Part shown: piece by piece, positions 25,591 to 35,102 of the stretch | How positions within the stretch are numbered: position 1 is the stretch's first letter | Layout: each line of letters starts with the position of its first letter | Source: Geomonas diazotrophica | GTDB lineage: Bacteria; Desulfobacterota; Desulfuromonadia; Geobacterales; Geobacteraceae | Assembly (NCBI RefSeq): GCF_018919385.1 | Contig: NZ_JAHLMF010000014.1 | Span: 1-64,000 of the forward strand | DNA length: 64,000 nucleotides | Direction of reading: 5' to 3' | Program-made: the position numbers and the translations under genes | Notes under the pieces: generated by a model | Seen by the model: the letters and a program-made list of their open reading frames with translations, nothing else | Told to the model about the DNA's origin: nothing | Databases searched by the model: none

Positions 25591-26729
25591 ACTCTCCCCC
25601 CTCCCCCCTGAACCAGTCGCCGGTAAAGAGCGAGGTGTTCGTCCGCCATCTTTTTGATGCTGAACCGGTCGGCAAACAGCCGCGCCCCGTTCTGGCCGAG
25701 TTCCCGTGCATGGTCCCGCTGGGACAAGAGAAGCCTCAGTTTTTCCGCCAGCCCGGTGACGTCTCCCACGTCCACCAGGTACCCGTTGACGCCCTCCGCA
25801 ACAAGCTCAGGGTTGCCTCCGGTCCTGGTACAGATCACGGGCTTGCCGCACCCCATGCACTCGATTATGGCATTGGAAAGCCCCTCGGATTCGGAACACA
25901 ACACCGCGACGTCGAGGTCGGCTATCACGGGCAAGACGTCGCGGACGCTTCCCAGGAAATGGATCCTCGAGGTCATCCCCAACTCCCCAGCCAGCTTCCT
26001 CAGCGATGATTCCTCAGGTCCGTGCCCGGCAAGAACCAGATGCGCCGCCGGGAATTCCCCCGCCACCAGGTGAAAGGCCCGGATCAGGTCCTGGTGCCGC
26101 TTTATCCCGTCGAGGTTTGCTACCATCCCCACGATCGCGTCACCTGCGCCAAGCCCCAGCGAGCCCCTCAGACCGCCCCCCATGGCGGCTGCAAAGCGCC
26201 CCATGTCGATCCCGTTATAGATTACGTGAACCTTCGCCAACGGGTACCTTTCCCTTTGATTGACGTTCGCCTTCACCGCATTGCTGTTTGCAACCATGCC
26301 GTCGACGAACAGATTGCTCAGAAACAGGCACGCGAGTTTCGCCGGGGTGTACCAAAACCCCATGTCACGCCGGGACGAAACGACTCTGCCCCCCCCCAAC
26401 CTGGCGAACAATGGCGCGAGGATCGATGCATCGTTGAAGAAGATATGCACTACATCGACCTTTTCGCTGCGCAGCTGTCGCGAGAAGGAGAGCATCGCCG
26501 CCAGTGCCTTCACTGAAAAGATCTTTTTGATATCCAGACAGCTTATCTTGAATGGATAGTCTTTGAGGTTGCGTGTGTAGGAGGTTTCCCTCAGAACGAC
26601 AACCTGGGGATCGATCTCGTCACGACTGAGGGAATTGATCAGGTTGATGAACTGAACCTCGGTCCCTCCACCGGACGGGCCTCTGAAGTCATCCAGTATA
26701 AAAACAATTCTGAGTCGTCTAGGTATCAT
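25587..26729 (-). CDS. Glycosyltransferase family 4
   Basis: Encodes 380 aa, GT-B fold. The N-terminus IVFILDDFRGPSGGGTEVQF is the usual nucleotide-independent acceptor half; VIYNGIDMGRF, VLAGHGPEESSLRKLA, and the donor-binding ESEGLSNAIIECMGCGKPVI with the E-x7-E spacing are GT4 hallmarks. It retains anomeric configuration by family. ATG 26729 is chosen because the upstream stop (26737) makes the earlier frame start implausible; AAGG lies 5 nt before it. A C9 run occurs at 26389-26397. Part of the operon; sugar unknown. Confidence 0.88.
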   Translation of the reverse strand: MIPRRLRIVFILDDFRGPSGGGTEVQFINLINSLSRDEIDPQVVVLRETSYTRNLKDYPFKISCLDIKKIFSVKALAAMLSFSRQLRSEKVDVVHIFFNDASILAPLFARLGGGRVVSSRRDMGFWYTPAKLACLFLSNLFVDGMVANSNAVKANVNQRERYPLAKVHVIYNGIDMGRFAAAMGGGLRGSLGLGAGDAIVGMVANLDGIKRHQDLIRAFHLVAGEFPAAHLVLAGHGPEESSLRKLAGELGMTSRIHFLGSVRDVLPVIADLDVAVLCSESEGLSNAIIECMGCGKPVICTRTGGNPELVAEGVNGYLVDVGDVTGLAEKLRLLLSQRDHARELGQNGARLFADRFSIKKMADEHLALYRRLVQGGGGRV

Positions 26730-26736
26730 AGCGCCT

Positions 26737-27711
26737 TTAGTGGCTGTAGAGTTGGTTGGCAAGCTTGTTCACGGAGTCGTATCTGCCAACGCCGGTTCGC
26801 GGTATCTCGAAGACCGGTTCGTTGGTCCACGGCTTCGCCTTGGTTGTCACGCAGCTCCTGAATCCGAGGCCTTGAATGACTTCGATGGCTTCGTTGTCAT
26901 AGTCCCCGTTGGGGAACGCGAAGTGCTCGACGGCTGCCGAGGTCCAGTTTTCCAACAGCTCCCTGCATTGGGAGACGGTCGCCCCGATTTGGTCGCGGGA
27001 GAGCGACGGCAACAGGCTGTGACAGTGAGTGTGCGCACCTATGGTCACCAACGGCGAGCGCGACATCTCCTTAACCTGCGCCGGCGTGAGATGCCTCAAC
27101 ACCCGTTCCGGTGCCGCATCCGCCTGCGTCAGAAGCGACTTGACGGCAGGCTCCAGGTCGGTGCGGGGTAGTTTCTTCAAGTCCTGAAGCAGGCCCTGTA
27201 TGTGGTCCCACTTGCGCTCCCCCTTGGCATGACGGCTGACACGATACTGCTTCCCCGTGAACGCGGACAGGTCTACCCGATACTCCTTCGGAGCCTGAAG
27301 CGACTCAATGACATCGTTGAACCAGTAATTTCCGTTGCCCTGGCACCCCCTGGTCGCCACATACACCGTTACGGGGAACTGATATGCCTGGACAATGGGG
27401 AAGACCACCTCGTAGTTTCCGGCGTATCCGTCATCGAAGGTCACCACCATGAAGTCCTCGCGCAGCGGGTTTCCCGAGGCTTGCAGGGAGAGGGCGTCGT
27501 CCAGTGCTATGACGGTGAAGTTCTCCTTGAGGAACTTGACCTGCTTGGCAAACTCCTCTTCCCGCACCACGGTCCAGGCCTCGATGGCGCAAGCAGCCGG
27601 CAGTACCTCGTGGTACATGAGCAGGTTGATCGAACCGCGGCTGCCCTTCAGCCTGTTGATCCCGGCAGCCGCCTTGTATAGGAGATCCTTCAAGGTCTCA
27701 CCTCTGCCCAC
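26737..27711 (-). CDS. Polysaccharide deacetylase-family protein (NodB fold)
   Basis: Encodes 324 aa. NodB motif 1 is VVTFDDGYAGN (catalytic and metal Asp), motif 2 is GAHTHCHS (metal His residues). An early MYHEVLP also fits the family. No signal peptide is evident. It probably removes N- or O-acetyl groups from the polymer or a precursor. Start GTG 27711 overlaps the preceding TAG by one base; TTG 27693 with GAGGTGAG upstream is an alternative. One of three deacetylase-family proteins in the operon. Confidence 0.85.
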   Translation of the reverse strand: MGRGETLKDLLYKAAAGINRLKGSRGSINLLMYHEVLPAACAIEAWTVVREEEFAKQVKFLKENFTVIALDDALSLQASGNPLREDFMVVTFDDGYAGNYEVVFPIVQAYQFPVTVYVATRGCQGNGNYWFNDVIESLQAPKEYRVDLSAFTGKQYRVSRHAKGERKWDHIQGLLQDLKKLPRTDLEPAVKSLLTQADAAPERVLRHLTPAQVKEMSRSPLVTIGAHTHCHSLLPSLSRDQIGATVSQCRELLENWTSAAVEHFAFPNGDYDNEAIEVIQGLGFRSCVTTKAKPWTNEPVFEIPRTGVGRYDSVNKLANQLYSH

Positions 27712-28694
27712 TACATGATCTCCGCATCACCGAAGGTGATGTTCCATTTGGAGATGTCATAGAGCCCCTCAGGGGCCACTCTCCCCGATCTGACCAGCAA
27801 TCCTTGCCCCTGGTGGCCGGACCTCATCCGGTTGGTGATGAACTGCCCCGTGACGCTCCCCGGGTAGGTGTGCCACATTTTCAGCTTGAAGTCGCACCCC
27901 AGGCTGCGCAGATGGCAAAACAGAAAATCCAGGGTCGGCTGCACATCATCCAACCACAGAAAGTCGCAAAGGACGAACTCGCGGCTGCGGCTGTCGATCC
28001 TGATAATGGCGACCTTGGTCACCCGCCCATCGGCCCGGGCGCCTATGTACCGGTACTGGTTGAAAGGATGACGCTGGTAACGCCATTGCAGGTACCCGAA
28101 GCTGCGCTCCACGGTGAAACCGCACCGGCTCAAGGCGCTGAGGCTAAAGGGGAGATCCCGCAGATCCTCGAACTCGAGCTCGACAGCAGGCTCCGCCTTT
28201 GCGGCGCGGTAATGGCACCTGCTCAGGAGGTAAAGCGCCGCCTGCCTGGAAAAGAGCCGGGTCCAGCCGACCTGGTACACGTAATCCCTGAGCGTCCCGA
28301 TCTGCCGCCACCCGTTCCTTATGAAGCCCCCCCTGGACAAGTCGTTGGCAAAGTTGAAATAGAAGTCTATGTCCTTGAAACTCTCCAGCCCGTGCTTCAG
28401 AAGGCCCGAGAAGACCCCTTTTCCCCTGAAATCGGGATGCACGACCGGATCGACATCGCGGCCGGCGACATAGGAGCAGTCGCCGAACAGCGCCTTTTTC
28501 CTGATCACCGCGTACATCCCCACGATGCGGTCGCCGCACTCGGCAACGGCGATCCGGGACGGCGCGAGCAGGTTTTCCAGGTGCAGCCACCCAAAGCGCC
28601 TGGCATCGAACTCGTCGGTATGGCCGGTTCGCAGCAGTTCGAGGCAGTTGCCGAAATCCGCAGGGGCATAGTCGCGATATATCAGGTCAGACAT
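27711..28694 (-). CDS. GNAT-family N-acyltransferase of the polysaccharide operon
   Basis: Encodes 327 aa. The first half is a GNAT domain: YRDYAPADFGNCLELLR, VGMYAVIRKKAL, and the acyl-CoA pyrophosphate loop DPVVHPDFRGKGVFSGLLK. The second half (about 170-327) looks like a second, degenerate GNAT-like lobe. Such proteins in capsule loci are thought to N-acylate amino sugars. Start ATG 28694 has AGAGGTG upstream and follows closely the end of the deacetylase gene at 28708. Its pairing with deacetylases on both sides suggests a deacetylate/re-acylate step; inference. Confidence 0.78.
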   Translation of the reverse strand: MSDLIYRDYAPADFGNCLELLRTGHTDEFDARRFGWLHLENLLAPSRIAVAECGDRIVGMYAVIRKKALFGDCSYVAGRDVDPVVHPDFRGKGVFSGLLKHGLESFKDIDFYFNFANDLSRGGFIRNGWRQIGTLRDYVYQVGWTRLFSRQAALYLLSRCHYRAAKAEPAVELEFEDLRDLPFSLSALSRCGFTVERSFGYLQWRYQRHPFNQYRYIGARADGRVTKVAIIRIDSRSREFVLCDFLWLDDVQPTLDFLFCHLRSLGCDFKLKMWHTYPGSVTGQFITNRMRSGHQGQGLLVRSGRVAPEGLYDISKWNITFGDAEIM

Positions 28695-28707
28695 GCCACA
28701 CCTCTGA

Positions 28708-29697
28708 TCATCCACCAGTTAAAGACTCCCCGCCGTAGAGCTTCCACAAGAAGTCTTCCCGGTCCTCGGTCACCCCCATGCGTGGCAGCATGTGACGGTC
28801 CCACCGCTTCAGGTCGATGCCGAAGACGGCGCCGGCATAGTGCTGGCGCACGCTGCCGAGAACGGCTTCGTTGATGTCATGCGGGCTGCTGTTGGGATAG
28901 CAAAAGGTGCTGACCTCGCAGCCCAGTTGTTCTTCCAACCGCCTCTTTGACAGCCTCACTTCCCGGTCCAGTTCCTCCAGCGGCACCCGGGACAGGATGG
29001 GGTGGCTCACGGTGTGGGAGCCGATCTCGATCCCGTGAGAGCCGATGTCACGAAGCTGGTCCCAGGTCACCGCCTCATACTCGGATGGGGGGTGCGGCGG
29101 CAGCACCACGCCAAGCTGTGCCAGGACCGAACCGATAAGCGCCTTTCGCTCGTGGTCGGCCACCTTCAGGCAATGGGAGCTTACCGCGCTCCACGCCTGC
29201 CTCTTCGCGTCACCACCATGCAGAGGGAAGCTCGCGACTCCGTCGCCGAGATCGAGTGTCAGGCTATCGGCATGGGTCACGGAAAAGGCATGTTCCAGCA
29301 TATCCGGCCACAGCCACACGTGCCGGTCGATGAACCCGGTCGTGACATAAAAGGTGGCGGGCAAGCCCCGCTTTGCCAGCTCGGGGAAGGCGATGTCATA
29401 GAAGTCCCGGTAGCCGTCGTCTACCGTCACTATGGCGCTTTGCTTCGGCCATCGTCCGTGCCGCTCGAAATGCCCCAGGCACGCGGCCACCGTCATGACA
29501 TCGAACCCGCTCCTCAACTGCTCCAGCTGCCAGATGAACTCGTCAACAGCAAGAGCATCGCTTCCCGGCTGCCGGGAGCGGGCGAACCTGTGGTAGACGA
29601 AGATCTTGGGGAAGTCGCCCGTGGCGCTGTTCAGCAAGCCCCGAAGCATCCTGTTGCCGACGATGGCCGTCTTGATACTGTTTTTAACCTGCCGCAT
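28708..29697 (-). CDS. Polysaccharide deacetylase-family protein (NodB fold)
   Basis: Encodes 329 aa. NodB motif 1 is VTVDDGYRDFY, motif 2 is IGSHTVSHPIL, and RYGV-like end elements are replaced by FCYPNSSP; IFVYHRF near the start is also typical. Catalytic Asp and metal His are present, so it is likely active on N-acetyl groups of the polymer. No clear signal peptide. Start ATG 29697 overlaps the 3' end of the acyltransferase gene by 14 nt; the Shine-Dalgarno sequence is weak, consistent with coupling. Confidence 0.85.
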   Translation of the reverse strand: MRQVKNSIKTAIVGNRMLRGLLNSATGDFPKIFVYHRFARSRQPGSDALAVDEFIWQLEQLRSGFDVMTVAACLGHFERHGRWPKQSAIVTVDDGYRDFYDIAFPELAKRGLPATFYVTTGFIDRHVWLWPDMLEHAFSVTHADSLTLDLGDGVASFPLHGGDAKRQAWSAVSSHCLKVADHERKALIGSVLAQLGVVLPPHPPSEYEAVTWDQLRDIGSHGIEIGSHTVSHPILSRVPLEELDREVRLSKRRLEEQLGCEVSTFCYPNSSPHDINEAVLGSVRQHYAGAVFGIDLKRWDRHMLPRMGVTEDREDFLWKLYGGESLTGG

Positions 29698-30319
29698 CAC
29701 TGTCTCGGAGCCCCATTCTCTTTTCGTCGAAGACGATGAAATCCCGGCTCGATCCATAATGGATAATCTTTGCGGGAATACCGACTGCTACCGCGTTGTC
29801 GGGCAAGTCCTTGGTGACGACTGCGTTGGCACCGATGGCGACGTTGTTGCCTATGTTGAGCTTGCCGAAGATCTTGGCGCCCGGAGCTATGTAGACGCGG
29901 TTACCGATGACCGGGGTGTGCTGTTCGCCTCCGCGGCCGGCCTGGCCGATGGTCACCCCCTGGGAGATGTTGCAGAATTCCCCCATGACGGTGCGAGTGG
30001 AGAGAATGACCTGCCCGAAGTGCCCGATGTAGAGGCCTCTGCCGATTCTCGCGGTAAAGGGGACCTCCATGCCCGTCGCCACTTCGGCGAACTTTTGCAG
30101 TATGGTCAGGAAGGGAAGAGCGAGCTTTGGAAGCCCTCCGTACCTCTCCCTGTTCCTCACGCACCAGAATCCTGCTCGGTACACGATTAAAGTCCATATC
30201 GCCTGAGTCAGAAGGATTATCTTTATCTTCTTTATCAGCGAGATGTCGGGAGAATCTTCCTCGTCGTAGAAGTAACGATAAAGATCGTACTTCAGATATT
30301 GTTCGCGCCCCTTGTCCAT
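29684..30319 (-). CDS. Serine acetyltransferase-like hexapeptide acyltransferase
   Basis: Encodes 211 aa. A helical N-terminal part (WTLIVYRAGFWCVR) precedes a left-handed beta-helix of hexapeptide repeats (IGRGLYIGHFGQVILS, ISQGVTIGQAG, IGNNVAIGANAVVTKDLP) with the CysE/WcaB-like GQAGRGGEQHTPVIGN loop. In polysaccharide loci such proteins O-acetylate sugars using acetyl-CoA. ATG 30319 has AAGGA 7 nt upstream. It overlaps the downstream deacetylase gene by 14 nt. Confidence 0.85.
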   Translation of the reverse strand: MDKGREQYLKYDLYRYFYDEEDSPDISLIKKIKIILLTQAIWTLIVYRAGFWCVRNRERYGGLPKLALPFLTILQKFAEVATGMEVPFTARIGRGLYIGHFGQVILSTRTVMGEFCNISQGVTIGQAGRGGEQHTPVIGNRVYIAPGAKIFGKLNIGNNVAIGANAVVTKDLPDNAVAVGIPAKIIHYGSSRDFIVFDEKRMGLRDSDAAG

Positions 30320-30342
30320 AAGACGTTCCTTTTGAGTGCCGC

Positions 30343-31224
30343 TTACCCAATTATAACCTTGACCAGTGTTTTCCAAAACTGCAACCTGTCGGGTCTCATC
30401 TTGAGAGCGCGTACGGCTTGTGTCATCGCCTCGCTTTTAGTACCGTTCTTAAGCTCCAGCAAGGCATAGTCGGCATACAGGAGCGCCTTGGCCTCATCGA
30501 GAGTTTTGGCGGGCACGGCGTCCGGATACGCCCTCTGGAATTTTTCCAGGATCTTCTCCGCGTTTTTCAGGCGCTTCACCTTTTGATGCGACATCTGGTT
30601 CTCCCAGAGCCGGTAGGAATAGGTCTGCTCGGGCAAAAACCTGAACCGGTACCGCACCGAAATCCTCAACCACAAGTCCCAGTCGATCCCCATGGCCAAG
30701 GCCTCGTCAAATCCCCCGACCTCGTCGATCACCTCTTTTCGGACCACGGCCGAATTGAAGTTGACGAAGTTGCTCAGGAGCAGCTTCGCGGTGATGTCGC
30801 CGTCGTGATACTTTCTCTCGATATAGGGGAGGACAGCTCCGGAACCGTCTATGTACTCCGCATCGGAGTAAACCACCCCCGTCCTTTCTGATGCCACGAA
30901 AAGCGGCAGCTGCCGCTCCAGCTTGTTCGGTTTCCAGAGATTGTCCGCGTCCACAAAAGCGACGAAGGCGCCCTTGACCTCGGAAAGCCCACGGTTCTTG
31001 GCGACGGTTTGCCCGCAGTTTCTTTCCAGCCGGATGTACCTTACGCGCGGCTCCGCGGCAAAGCGCGCCATGACCTCGGACGTATTGTCGCTGGAGCCGT
31101 CATCCACCACGATGAGCTCGAGATTCTGGTACGTCTGCCCCAGAACGGATTCCACAGTCAAAGGGAGGTACTGCGCCATGTTGTACGTTGCCGTGACTAT
31201 ACTGACCAGACCGTAATCTACCAT
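30343..31224 (-). CDS. Glycosyltransferase family 2
   Basis: Encodes 293 aa, GT-A fold. The N-terminal VSIVTATYNMAQYLPLTVES, VVDDGSSDNT and FVDADNLWKPNKLE (DxD-type metal site) are those of family 2 inverting transferases; YRFRFLPEQTYSYR lies in the acceptor half. Substrates unknown. ATG 31224 has AGAGGAG 9 nt upstream and is preferred over the ATG three codons earlier. Part of the operon. Confidence 0.88.
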   Translation of the reverse strand: MVDYGLVSIVTATYNMAQYLPLTVESVLGQTYQNLELIVVDDGSSDNTSEVMARFAAEPRVRYIRLERNCGQTVAKNRGLSEVKGAFVAFVDADNLWKPNKLERQLPLFVASERTGVVYSDAEYIDGSGAVLPYIERKYHDGDITAKLLLSNFVNFNSAVVRKEVIDEVGGFDEALAMGIDWDLWLRISVRYRFRFLPEQTYSYRLWENQMSHQKVKRLKNAEKILEKFQRAYPDAVPAKTLDEAKALLYADYALLELKNGTKSEAMTQAVRALKMRPDRLQFWKTLVKVIIG

Positions 31225-31283
31225 TGCTGACATCTCCTCTATCGCTCACCGGAACCGGGAGCATACCGTGGCGGCTAGCGGCA

Positions 31284-32813
31284 TCACCCCGCCGCTGCCG
31301 ACCGGTAAAATCGGGACTTGAACTGGGTGGTGAAATGCCCCCTGGTGTCGGCGGGCAGGGTGAGGAACCAGACCGCGGCGAGGTAGATCGCCCCGCCGCA
31401 GGCAAGCTGCAGGATCAACATGACATAGCCGGAAACCGGGAACAGCCGGGCGAGCAGTTGCGCCGCAGCGACAAAAAAAAGCAAGGGGAGCAACAGCCGC
31501 TGCAGCGTCTGCCGGGCGTAATCGCGCAATGAGAGCTTCATCAGCCGGCAGGTCATCACCAGGGTGACCAGGTTGCCGACCACCATGGTAACGGTCGTGC
31601 CCAAGGCCGCCCCGGCCACCCCCCAGACCCGGGCACCCGCGATCCCCAGCGGGATGCTGAGCGCGGACATGACGAGCCACACAAGCGCACTGCGCCCGTG
31701 CTGCCCCTGGGCCGTCAGCATGCGGAAGGCGTTGCTGGCCAGGGCGTCGGCGACAAGCCCCACCAGCAGGCAGTAGAGCACCCACCGCCCGGCCACGGCG
31801 TAGGACCTGCCGATCCAGAGGGCGAGAAAGGTTTCCCCGTAGTAGAAGATGGCGACCGGCATGGCCAGCGTGACGATCTGCAGCGCAAGCGACGTGTTGA
31901 GCCACGACGTCACCAGCTCGTCGTGCACCCCCTTGCCATAGGTGGAGCTGAAATAGGGGGTGAGCGGAAAGCCTATGGCAAGCGCGAGGCCCTTGGCGTA
32001 GTCGATGAGGCGGTTGGGCATGGCGAAGTAGACTATGGTCCCAAGCCCGAGCACATGACCGATGATGAAGGGGACGCTCTGGTTCTGGAGGCGCCCTGCC
32101 ACCTGCATGGTGGCATTCTTGACACCGAAGGAAAACAGTTCCCCGAGCTTGCCCCAGCTGACCGCCGAGCGGGACATGCGGGGAAGCTGCGGATCGAGCT
32201 GCACCGCCGCCGCGAACAGCAGGAGTTGCACCAGGGAGAAAAGCGGCTCCAAAAGGGCCAGTACGATCAACCCGCGCCCGGCGTACATCCTGAGGAGATA
32301 AAAGGTGAGGACGGCTCGCAAAAGCGCCAGCCCCCCCCGGGAGAGGTTGATGAAATAGTGACGCTGCACCCCCATGAGCGTGGCGATGAACACCTGCTGC
32401 GGCAGCACCAGCGCGGCGTTAAGGCCGAAGAGGAGAAACACGGTACCGATGTTGGCGATCTCGCCGGTTTCCTTCCCGCCGACCAGGTAGGGGAAATAGC
32501 CGAGCAGGATGAAAGCGAGCACAACCGCGACGCCGACGGCCAGAAAGAAGGCGAAGGAGGTGCTCATGGTACGCCGCATGTCGTCCCTGTCCTCCTTGCC
32601 GCTGGCGACGGCGACGAAACGCACCAGCGCAGGCCCCACCCCCAGGTCGAGCAGCCCCATGTACCCCACGACGCTCATCACCAGTTCCCATACCCCGTAG
32701 TCGCGGTTGCCGAGGGCACGGATGACGACCGGGCTCATCACGAACGCCACCAGGATATTGACGGCGTAAAGGATGACACCGGAACAGGAATTGAGGATCA
32801 GCTGCTTCTTCAC
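31284..32813 (-). CDS. Polysaccharide flippase, Wzx-like (MOP superfamily)
   Basis: Encodes 509 aa with about 13-14 hydrophobic segments evenly spread and no large soluble domain, as in PST/MurJ-type flippases. The start region ILNSCSGVILYAVNILVAFV and GNRDYGVWELVMSVVGYMGL is typical of Wzx proteins. It would flip lipid-linked repeat units across the inner membrane to the polymerase at 22928-24241. The start is GTG 32813 with GGAG 5 nt upstream. Confidence 0.88.
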   Translation of the reverse strand: MKKQLILNSCSGVILYAVNILVAFVMSPVVIRALGNRDYGVWELVMSVVGYMGLLDLGVGPALVRFVAVASGKEDRDDMRRTMSTSFAFFLAVGVAVVLAFILLGYFPYLVGGKETGEIANIGTVFLLFGLNAALVLPQQVFIATLMGVQRHYFINLSRGGLALLRAVLTFYLLRMYAGRGLIVLALLEPLFSLVQLLLFAAAVQLDPQLPRMSRSAVSWGKLGELFSFGVKNATMQVAGRLQNQSVPFIIGHVLGLGTIVYFAMPNRLIDYAKGLALAIGFPLTPYFSSTYGKGVHDELVTSWLNTSLALQIVTLAMPVAIFYYGETFLALWIGRSYAVAGRWVLYCLLVGLVADALASNAFRMLTAQGQHGRSALVWLVMSALSIPLGIAGARVWGVAGAALGTTVTMVVGNLVTLVMTCRLMKLSLRDYARQTLQRLLLPLLFFVAAAQLLARLFPVSGYVMLILQLACGGAIYLAAVWFLTLPADTRGHFTTQFKSRFYRSAAAG

Positions 32814-32845
32814 GGTCGCTCCGACTCGTCAGGCGAGGACGGTAC

Positions 32846-33958
32846 TCATACCAGCCCCGCGTAGATGGAAAGATATTTCTGTGCCATGGCCCTGCTGGAA
32901 AACCGCTCGGCGACCATGGCGCCGGCGGCGGCTACCCTCTGCGCGGCTTGGGCGGGATTGCCGAGGACGGCCCGGATTCCGTCGGCCAGCGCAGCGCTGG
33001 AGCCTGGCTCGACGAGGACTCCGCAGTTTCCCTCCTGCAAGACACCGGGTATCCCCCCCACCCGGCTGGCTACTATCGGCACGCCCGCCTGCATGGCCTC
33101 CAGCAGCACCATGGGAAGCCCTTCGGTGCGGGAGGGCATGGCGAAGACGCCGAACATGGGGATATACCGTTTGCCATCGCGGAGGTAGCCCGGCATGAGG
33201 AGCCGGTCGGCCACACCGAGCCGGCGTGCCGCTGCTTCCAACCCACCCCGCTCCCCCCCCTCTCCCAGGATGACCAGGCGGAGGTCGAGCCCGCCGGCAA
33301 CCAGGGCAGCAAGCGCCTCGAGCAACAGGTCGAACCCCTTCTCCGGTGACAGCCTCCCCAGCGCTCCAATAGTGCACCCGCCCGTGATGAAGGAGACGAG
33401 CGCAGGATCGAGCTCTTCCTGGTCCGGCTCCCCCGGCCCAGCGATGCCGTTCTCCACGATGGCGGTGGTCCCGGTAGCCAGGGAACGAAGCCGGGGGTGT
33501 TGCAGCATCACCGCGCTCACCAGGACGACGCGGTCGGCACCGTTGAGCGCCAGGGCGTCCAGGCGTTCGTAGAGCAGCATCCGGTTGAGCCCTCCGGTCC
33601 AGGTCCAGCCATGTACCGTGCTTACCAGCGGCAGCCGGCGCAGACAGCGGGGGAGCAGGCCGAAAAAGATGTTCCCCTTGTACCCGTGGGAGTGGAGCAG
33701 GTCGACCCCCTCCCGGCGGGCATAGCGCAGGATGGAGAGGACTCCGGCCGGGTTGGGACCGGGCCGCATGCGGAAGGTTTGGACCCGGAGACCGAGCCGC
33801 GCCCCTTCCCTTTCGATCTGTTTCTCCAGGCAGCCAGGCTCGCCGATGCTGGCGAGGATCGGCTCCAGCCCCAGGGCCACCTGCTCCCGCATCAGGTTGA
33901 GCAGCATCGTTTCCGCCCCGTACAGCCCGCCGCTGTCTATGACGTGCAGGATCTTCAT
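32846..33958 (-). CDS. Glycosyltransferase family 4
   Basis: Encodes 370 aa, GT-B fold: MKILHVIDSGGLYGAETMLL at the N-terminus, VENGIAGPG, IGALGRLSPEKGFDLLLEAL, and the donor site SRTEGLPMVLLEAMQAGVPI with E-x7-E. A retaining transferase by family. ATG 33958 overlaps the preceding TGA and has AAGGGG upstream; a longer frame upstream is a shadow of the GT2 gene. A C8 run is at 33254-33261. Confidence 0.88.
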   Translation of the reverse strand: MKILHVIDSGGLYGAETMLLNLMREQVALGLEPILASIGEPGCLEKQIEREGARLGLRVQTFRMRPGPNPAGVLSILRYARREGVDLLHSHGYKGNIFFGLLPRCLRRLPLVSTVHGWTWTGGLNRMLLYERLDALALNGADRVVLVSAVMLQHPRLRSLATGTTAIVENGIAGPGEPDQEELDPALVSFITGGCTIGALGRLSPEKGFDLLLEALAALVAGGLDLRLVILGEGGERGGLEAAARRLGVADRLLMPGYLRDGKRYIPMFGVFAMPSRTEGLPMVLLEAMQAGVPIVASRVGGIPGVLQEGNCGVLVEPGSSAALADGIRAVLGNPAQAAQRVAAAGAMVAERFSSRAMAQKYLSIYAGLV

Positions 33959-33959
33959 G

Positions 33960-35102
33960 TCACCCCTTGCGCGGCGCCCAGAGGACCTGCTTCTTGCCCA
34001 GCAGGAACTTGCCGCAGGCGTGGGCGGCGGCGATGTTGAGGAGGCAGAAATACCTGCCGAGGGAGAGCAGGCGGCTGCCATAGCCGGCACGCTCCAGGAA
34101 ACGGGAGCAAAGGGCCAGCAGGTACAGGACGTTTTGCGCCAGGAAAAGCACCCGGTACGGCCAACCGCCGCCCAAGAGCATGGCGTTGGCCAGGTAGGCG
34201 ACGGCGAGAAAAACGAAGCAGAGGTAGCGAAGCACCTTGTGCGACCAAAGCTGCCAGGAAAAGAGCGGGTAGCGCAGCGGGTTCAAAAGCGTCCTCATCT
34301 CCCACAGGGCCCAGAAGGCCCGCAGCGAGACCCGCACCCGCATCCGGTACTCGTCGGCGTCCTCCTTGAGGGCCTGTTCGCACAAGAGCGCCTTCGGCTC
34401 GTACACCACGCGGTACCCCTGTTCCACCACCCGCAGCGGCAGCACGAAGTCGGGGAGGAGGTCCGGGTTCATGGGGCGGTACAGGGAGGCCCGCACGGCA
34501 TCGATGCCGCCGTCCACGCCGACCACGGAGCCGACCCGGGTCTCCAGAGCCCGCAGCAGGTTCTCGTAGCGCATGTAGGCGCCGCACCCCTCCCCTACCC
34601 CGGTCCCCTCCTCGTTGGCGTAGACCATCTGCCCGGTGACATAGCCGACCGAGGGATCGGCGAAGTTGGCAACCACCTGTTTCAGGGCATCGGGTGCGTA
34701 GAGCGAGTTGGCGTCGGAGAAGACCACGATCTCGCCGCGGGCGAGGGGGACGGCAAGGTTCAGGGCGCTGGTCTTGCCGGCGCGGGGCTCCTGCCGCATG
34801 AGCCGGACGCCCCGATCGGCGAACCCGGCGACGATGGCGTCGGTGCCGTCGGTCGAGCCGTCGGAGACCACCATGATCTCGAGCCTTTCCCGGGGGTAGT
34901 CCAGGACCAGCTTGTTCTCTACGGTTGCGGCGATGACCTGGGCCTCGTTATAGGCCGCGATGACGACGGTGACGGAGGGTTCCCCCCCCCCTTTGCTCAC
35001 CTCGCGTCGCACGACCATGCCGAGGCACGCGGCGGCCAGGGGATACCCGAGGTAGGTATAAAAGATCAGCAGGAGCGAACCGAAGAAGAGTGCTTCCAGC
35101 AT
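33960..35102 (-). CDS. Membrane glycosyltransferase family 2 (cellulose-synthase-like layout)
   Basis: Encodes 380 aa. An N-terminal membrane helix (LFFGSLLLIFYTYLGYPLAA) is followed by a GT2 domain (TVVIAAYNEAQVI, VVSDGSTDGT, VFSDANSLY as the DxD-like metal site, and a Q/RxxRW-type helix around RVSLRAFW), then three further membrane helices. Processive or inner-membrane transfer is plausible. ATG 35102 overlaps the epsI stop (TGATG) with AAGGA 8 nt upstream. The C10 run at 34982-34991 falls in codons 36-39 (Gly-rich). Confidence 0.85.
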   Translation of the reverse strand: MLEALFFGSLLLIFYTYLGYPLAAACLGMVVRREVSKGGGEPSVTVVIAAYNEAQVIAATVENKLVLDYPRERLEIMVVSDGSTDGTDAIVAGFADRGVRLMRQEPRAGKTSALNLAVPLARGEIVVFSDANSLYAPDALKQVVANFADPSVGYVTGQMVYANEEGTGVGEGCGAYMRYENLLRALETRVGSVVGVDGGIDAVRASLYRPMNPDLLPDFVLPLRVVEQGYRVVYEPKALLCEQALKEDADEYRMRVRVSLRAFWALWEMRTLLNPLRYPLFSWQLWSHKVLRYLCFVFLAVAYLANAMLLGGGWPYRVLFLAQNVLYLLALCSRFLERAGYGSRLLSLGRYFCLLNIAAAHACGKFLLGKKQVLWAPRKG

